Made by a program: the position numbers and the translations under genes. A DNA stretch of 64,000 nucleotides from Rhodospirillum sp. (lineage in GTDB: Bacteria > Pseudomonadota > Alphaproteobacteria > Rhodospirillales > Rhodospirillaceae): positions 26,932 through 90,931 of the forward strand of contig JAIOYK010000019.1 in the NCBI GenBank assembly GCA_021741145.1. Direction: 5' to 3'. This document shows, piece after piece, positions 59,992-64,000 of the stretch; position 1 is the first letter of the stretch, and each line of letters begins with the position of its first letter. The notes below the pieces were generated by a model. The model did no database searches and was not told where the DNA came from. It saw only the letters and a program-made list of their open reading frames with translations.

Positions 59992-60356
59992 GGAGCGGTC
60001 TTCCCCTTCCTATGGGCGCGGGCTCCACCACCAGGGACGGAGGACGCCTCGGGATTCGGTCAATGGAGAACCAGCGTGGCGAAACAAGGTCGACGCGCTG
60101 AGATCTTAAGGATATCCGGGGCCCCGGCTTCCGCGCGTCCGCCCCTTGGAATGCCCATACTGGTACCACACCACGGGAGCGTCTGTCACGACCCGGGACA
60201 CCTCTCCGACCGCTTGTCCGCCCCCCATGGACTGGAGGGATCCAACCCGGGCGATCGAGATTTCCCGTCGCCAAGGACTCATGCCGGTTGCGACCGTGGA
60301 CAGCCCTTCTTATGATGCGCGGCCAATCTAAACAGGTTCAGGAAAACGGGTTCCCC
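59992..60356. other. Divergent intergenic region between tpiA and the PpiD-like gene
   Basis: There is no gene in this ~365 bp. It holds a good plus-strand sigma70 promoter (60288-60316). I could not identify a clear minus-strand promoter for tpiA. Confidence 0.45.
60288..60316 (+). promoter_or_regulatory. Sigma70 promoter of the PpiD-like gene and trpE
   Basis: TTGCGA at 60288-60293 and TATGAT at 60311-60316 are separated by an ideal 17 bp. The start of transcription would be near 60323, 34 bp before the ATG at 60357, which rules out the upstream in-frame starts. Confidence 0.55.
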
Positions 60357-62264
60357 ATGCTCGACGCCCTCCGCAGAGGCTCCAAGTCCTGGCTCGCCAA
60401 GAGCCTTCTCATCCTTCTGGTTCTCAGCTTTGGTGTCTGGGGCGTGGCCGACTACCTCGTCACGGGCGGCGGAACGCCCCCGGCCATCGAGGTCGGCGGC
60501 CAGGAATTCGGCCAAGCCTATGTCCGCGACCAATTCAACCGCGACATGACCCGCATGCGCCGCCAGGGCATGGACCTGAGCACCGAACAGGCCATTTCCT
60601 TCGGCCTTCTGGGTCAGACGGTCCAGTCGGTGGTCCAGGGCGCGGTCCTGGACGAGACGGGCAAGAACCTGGGTCTGACCGTCACCGACGCCGGGCTGAA
60701 AGCGGCCATCCAGGACGACCCTTTGTTCAAGGGCGAGGACGGCGTCTTCGATAAGGAGCGGCTAACCCGCCTGCTCGCCGCCAACCAGTTGAGCGAATCC
60801 GCTTATATCGCCCTGCGCCGCCGGGACATGATCCGTCAATCCCTGGTCGGCCCCCTGTCCGATGGCGCCCAGGCGCCGGACGTGGTCGTGGACGTTTTGG
60901 CCAAGCATGCCTCGGAACGGCGGGTGGCGGAGATCCTGACCCTCGCCGCCGCCGCCCTGCCCGAGCCCGCCCTCGAGCCGGACACCGCCGCGCTCGAGGC
61001 GGTTTACGCGGACAACATCGCGACCTTCACCGCGCCCGAATACCGAACCTCGACCGCCCTGGTCCTGACCAAGGAGGGCGTGGCCAAGGGCCTGGAAATC
61101 GCCGCCGCGGATATCCAGGACTACTACGACTCCCACCAAGACGAGTTCTCCACCGGCCCCACCCGCACCGTTACACAGGCCCTGTTCCAGGACGAAGCCA
61201 GCGCCAAGGCGGCCCTGGCCCTGATCCGCGACGAGGGCATGGACCTGGACGCCGCGGCGAAGGCCATGGGCACCACCGGTGCGATCGAGATGGGCGCCAT
61301 CGGCGAAACCGACCTGCCCGCCCCCCTCCCCGACACCATCTTCGCCCAGGATGTCGGCAAGGTCGGCGAGCCGGTGAACGGCCCCTTCGGTTGGCACCTG
61401 TTCCTGGTGACCGAAGCCTCCGAGGGGGGCGTGAAACCGCTGACCGAGGTCTCCGACCGGATCCGGGACTCCCTCGCCCAGGACAAGGCTCTGGACAGCC
61501 TCTATTCCCTCTCCGCCGAGGTCGAGGACGCCTTGGGCGGCGGCGCGACGATCGAGGAAGCGGCCAAGCAAGCGGGCGTCGAACCCCTGACCGTAACCGT
61601 GGACCAAACGGGCAAGGGCCCGGATGGCGCGCCCGTGGCGACCCTGCCCGCGACGCCGGATTTCCTGACCAACCTGTTCGACCTGAGCGAGGGTGAACTG
61701 GGCTTCATGACCGAATACGACTCCGGCTTTTTCATCCAACGTCTGGATACCGTGATCCCCAGCGCGCCCCACTCCCTGGACGAGGTCCGAACCAAGGTCG
61801 TCGACCTGTGGAAGGCCGACCGACGGGCCGAATCCGCCAAGGAAAAGGCCGCGTCCCTGTTCGAGCGGGCCAAGGCCGGAGAAAGCCTGAGTGCCCTGGA
61901 CGAGGAAGAGCCCGCCGCCACCCTGCTGACCAGCCCGTCCCTGACCCGCGCGGGTCAGGCGGACGGTGGCGCGCCCTCGGACCTTCCGGCCGCTGTGGTT
62001 AACGCCATGTTCAATGCCGAGAAGGGGGAACTGGTCCAGGTGGATCTGGGAGATGGCGCGTCCATCCTGCGGGTGACCGACATTCACCAACCCGCGCCGG
62101 AGGTGGCCGCCACGGAGCGCGAGCGGATCGCCCAGGGCCTGACCCAGTCCTATGCCCAGGACCTGTCGGCGGATTACCTGGACACCCTAGGGAAGATAGT
62201 CGGCGTGACCGTGAACGAAAGCGTCGTCCTGGGCGCCGTGTCCAACGAAACCCAACCCCAGTAA
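60357..62264 (+). CDS. PpiD/SurA-like peptidyl-prolyl isomerase, membrane-anchored foldase
   Basis: This 635-residue periplasmic foldase is anchored by one N-terminal helix (LAKSLLILLVLSFGVWGVADYLV). A SurA_N-type chaperone domain follows (PPAIEVGGQEFGQAYVRDQFN to GVFDKERLTRLLAANQLSES). A parvulin domain (TRTVTQALFQDEASAKAALA to VNGPFGWHLFLVTEA) and a second chaperone segment complete it. The parvulin part is divergent, so isomerase activity is uncertain. AGGAAAA precedes the ATG. It lies 16 bp upstream of trpE, a pairing usual in Alphaproteobacteria. Confidence 0.92.
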   Translation: MLDALRRGSKSWLAKSLLILLVLSFGVWGVADYLVTGGGTPPAIEVGGQEFGQAYVRDQFNRDMTRMRRQGMDLSTEQAISFGLLGQTVQSVVQGAVLDETGKNLGLTVTDAGLKAAIQDDPLFKGEDGVFDKERLTRLLAANQLSESAYIALRRRDMIRQSLVGPLSDGAQAPDVVVDVLAKHASERRVAEILTLAAAALPEPALEPDTAALEAVYADNIATFTAPEYRTSTALVLTKEGVAKGLEIAAADIQDYYDSHQDEFSTGPTRTVTQALFQDEASAKAALALIRDEGMDLDAAAKAMGTTGAIEMGAIGETDLPAPLPDTIFAQDVGKVGEPVNGPFGWHLFLVTEASEGGVKPLTEVSDRIRDSLAQDKALDSLYSLSAEVEDALGGGATIEEAAKQAGVEPLTVTVDQTGKGPDGAPVATLPATPDFLTNLFDLSEGELGFMTEYDSGFFIQRLDTVIPSAPHSLDEVRTKVVDLWKADRRAESAKEKAASLFERAKAGESLSALDEEEPAATLLTSPSLTRAGQADGGAPSDLPAAVVNAMFNAEKGELVQVDLGDGASILRVTDIHQPAPEVAATERERIAQGLTQSYAQDLSADYLDTLGKIVGVTVNESVVLGAVSNETQPQ

Positions 62265-62280
62265 CGACTGGTCCCCTCCC

Positions 62281-63795
62281 ATGCCGGACTTCAAGCCCGC
62301 CTTTGATTCGGAATTCGCCGCGGCCCATGACGTGGGCAAAGCCCAGGTTCTCCACATCCGTCTGGTGGCGGACCTGGAAACGCCCGTGTCGGCCATGCTC
62401 AAGCTGGCCGACGGCAAGGCCTATTCCTTCCTCCTCGACTCCGTGGAGGGGGGAAAGACCCGGGGGCGCTATTCGATCATCGGGATCAAGCCGGACATCC
62501 TTTGGCGGGCGCGGGGCACCAAGGCGGAGATCAACCGATCCATCGCCACGGGCGCCGACGAGTTCGTCGCGGATGGGGAAACCTTGGACTCCCTGCGACG
62601 CCTGGTCGAAGAGAGCAAGATCGACCTGCCGCCGGAGTTGAAGCCCATGTCGGCCATGGTGGCGGGCTACCTGGGCTATGACACGGTGCGTCTGGCCGAA
62701 CCGACGGTGCCCGACACCAATCCGGACCCCATCGACGTGCCCGACGGCATTTTCATGCGGCCGACGATCATGGTGATCTTCGACAACGTGGAACACCAGG
62801 CGACCCTGGTGACCCCCGTGCGCCCCATACCGGGACGGGACGCCAAGGCCGCCTACGAGGCCGCCCAGCGCCGCCTCGCCGATGTCATGGCCGATTTCCA
62901 GCGCACTCTGCCCTACCGGTGGGAGGGAAACCGGGTCGCCGAGGCCGACCCCACCCCCCAGGCCCTGATGACCCAGGAGGAATACGGGGCCATGGTGTCC
63001 AAGGCCAAGGAGTACATCCTGGCCGGGGATATCTTCCAGGTGGTGCTGTCCCAGCGCTTTTCCGTTCCCTTCAGGCTGCCACCCTTCGCGCTTTATCGAT
63101 CCCTCCGACGCACCAACCCGTCGCCCTTCATGTTCTACCTGAACCTGGGGGACTTCCAATTGGTTGGCGCGAGCCCGGAAATCCTGGTCCGTCTGCGCGA
63201 CGGCGAGGTGACCATCCGCCCCATCGCCGGGACCCGTCGCCGGGGCGCGACCCCGGAAGAGGACAGGACCCTGGCCGAGGACCTGCTGTCCGACCCCAAG
63301 GAACTGGCCGAACACCTGATGCTGCTGGACTTGGGCCGCAACGACGTGGGCCGGGTATCCAAGGTGGGCACGGTCACCGTCACCGAAAACCAGAAGATGT
63401 TCGTGGAGCTCTACAGCCACGTCATGCACATCGTCTCCAACGTGACGGGCGAGATGGACCCCAAATACGACGCCATTGACGCCCTTCTCGCGGGCTTCCC
63501 CGCGGGCACGGTCTCCGGCGCCCCCAAGGTCCGGGCCATGGAGATCATCGACGAGTTGGAAAGCATCCGTCGGGGGTTCTACGCGGGCACGGTGGGCTAT
63601 TTCGCCGCCGACGGCTCCATGGACACCTGTATCTCGCTGCGCACCTGCCTGGTGAAGGACGGGGTGATGCATGTCCAGGCGGGCGCGGGCATCGTCGCCG
63701 ATAGCGACCCCGTGAAGGAACACGAGGAGTGCCTCAACAAGGCCAAGGCCCTGATGCGCGCCGCCGAGGAAGCGGTGCGGTATGCGGGGGGGTGA
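62281..63795 (+). CDS. trpE: Anthranilate synthase component I
   Basis: It makes anthranilate from chorismate with ammonia from TrpG, the first step of tryptophan synthesis. The 504-residue protein has the feedback-site region LLDSVEGGKTRGRYSIIG (the LLES-type motif for tryptophan binding) and the chorismate-binding domain with NPSPFMFYLNLGDFQLVGASPEILV, IAGTRRRGATPEEDR, DLGRNDVGRVSKVG and GAPKVRAMEIIDELE. TrpG is not in the window and is likely encoded beyond the right edge or elsewhere. Confidence 0.96.
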   Translation: MPDFKPAFDSEFAAAHDVGKAQVLHIRLVADLETPVSAMLKLADGKAYSFLLDSVEGGKTRGRYSIIGIKPDILWRARGTKAEINRSIATGADEFVADGETLDSLRRLVEESKIDLPPELKPMSAMVAGYLGYDTVRLAEPTVPDTNPDPIDVPDGIFMRPTIMVIFDNVEHQATLVTPVRPIPGRDAKAAYEAAQRRLADVMADFQRTLPYRWEGNRVAEADPTPQALMTQEEYGAMVSKAKEYILAGDIFQVVLSQRFSVPFRLPPFALYRSLRRTNPSPFMFYLNLGDFQLVGASPEILVRLRDGEVTIRPIAGTRRRGATPEEDRTLAEDLLSDPKELAEHLMLLDLGRNDVGRVSKVGTVTVTENQKMFVELYSHVMHIVSNVTGEMDPKYDAIDALLAGFPAGTVSGAPKVRAMEIIDELESIRRGFYAGTVGYFAADGSMDTCISLRTCLVKDGVMHVQAGAGIVADSDPVKEHEECLNKAKALMRAAEEAVRYAGG

Positions 63796-63817
63796 GAAAC
63801 CACGGGGGACGTCCGGC

Positions 63818-63877
63818 CCCCGATCCCCCTGATCGGGGAGGCTCGGGCCAAGGGGTCCGGGGGCCCGGAGGGCCCCC
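63818..63877. terminator. GC hairpins after trpE
   Basis: CCCCGATC/GATCGGGG (63818-63838) and GGGGGCCC/GGGCCCCC (63859-63877) are perfect 8-bp stems between converging genes. Neither has a T-run. Confidence 0.4.
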
Positions 63878-63916
63878 GCCGGGTTTGGGCGGGGGCCCAA
63901 CGGGCCGTCAGGCCCT

Positions 63917-64000
63917 CTACGCCCCCACCCCATTGGAGGCGGAGCCAGCGTCGTTCACGGCCTTCTCGACCGCCGCGTCGTCGGCCAGACCAACGACCCT
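63917..64000 (-). CDS. C-terminal end of a protein entering from the right edge (partial)
   Basis: A minus-strand frame ends in TAG at 63917-63919. The last 27 codons are visible and include GLADDAAVEKAVNDAG. The amphipathic AAVEKAVNDAG segment resembles the last helix of heavy-metal-associated (CopZ-like) domains, but the visible part is too short to assign. Confidence 0.4.
   Translation of the reverse strand, partial: RVVGLADDAAVEKAVNDAGSASNGVGA

Noticed and set aside
62011..63933. A 640-codon minus-strand frame across trpE
   Set aside because: Antisense to every conserved TrpE motif and composed of His/Gly/Asp-rich low-complexity sequence.

Overview
The window is GC-rich, gene-dense chromosomal DNA from an alphaproteobacterium, most likely a Rhodospirillales (Rhodospirillaceae-type) genome. 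The evidence is the gene order (folK-rpoZ-rsh-DUF2062-pdxJ-lepB-rnc-era-recO and tpiA-secG-pyrG-kdsA-eno), a HemB without the zinc cysteines, several Tat-exported solute-binding proteins, TRAP transporters and a valine/glutarate acyl-CoA module. I see no insertion sequence, integrase, CRISPR array, rRNA or tRNA.

Layout. 1-7 kb: end of a membrane-anchored protein, an Na/Pi cotransporter, a Cache-HAMP-SpoIIE phosphatase with an orphan ABC-type binding protein, and an orphan histidine kinase. 7-10.2 kb: an exported protein of unknown function and a YgiQ radical-SAM protein. 10.3-16.2 kb: a cyanate uptake and degradation operon (binding protein, permease, ATPase, cyanase) facing a sigma54 activator gene. 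16.3-21.1 kb: an MFS exporter, then a LysR regulator, glutaryl-CoA dehydrogenase and a CoA-transferase (glutarate branch of lysine catabolism). 21.3-24.7 kb: valine degradation genes. 25-28.9 kb: metY-type sulfhydrylase, hemB, a CDF-like transporter and an alpha/beta hydrolase. 28.9-33.5 kb: an orphan DctP-like protein, a penicillin-acylase-family hydrolase and a flavin reductase. 33.8-37.3 kb: motA-motB-RDD and bpt. 37.7-41.5 kb: a complete TRAP transporter and a GFA protein. 41.5-53.1 kb: a long minus-strand housekeeping run from folK to parC. 53.3-54.6 kb: a NYN-domain protein and a family-5 uracil-DNA glycosylase. 54.7-60 kb: tpiA-secG-pyrG-kdsA-eno. 60.3-63.8 kb: a PpiD-like foldase and trpE.

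The most striking signal is the 215-bp region between the cyanate operon and its divergent regulator. Reading toward the operon it holds three ACGA-N4-TCGT dyads, a perfect IHF consensus and a near-perfect -24/-12 sigma54 promoter, in the order and at the distances expected of an enhancer-driven promoter. As far as I know, cyanate operons have been described under LysR (CynR) or NtcA control, so a PAS-domain sigma54 activator would be a different logic for this pathway. Other items worth checking are a stand-alone terminator hairpin in the metY leader, a 49-codon membrane peptide gene overlapping recO, the absence of acpS from its usual place, a 0.5-kb unexplained gap between rnc and era, and a phosphatase/binding-protein pair that looks like a ligand-sensing module.
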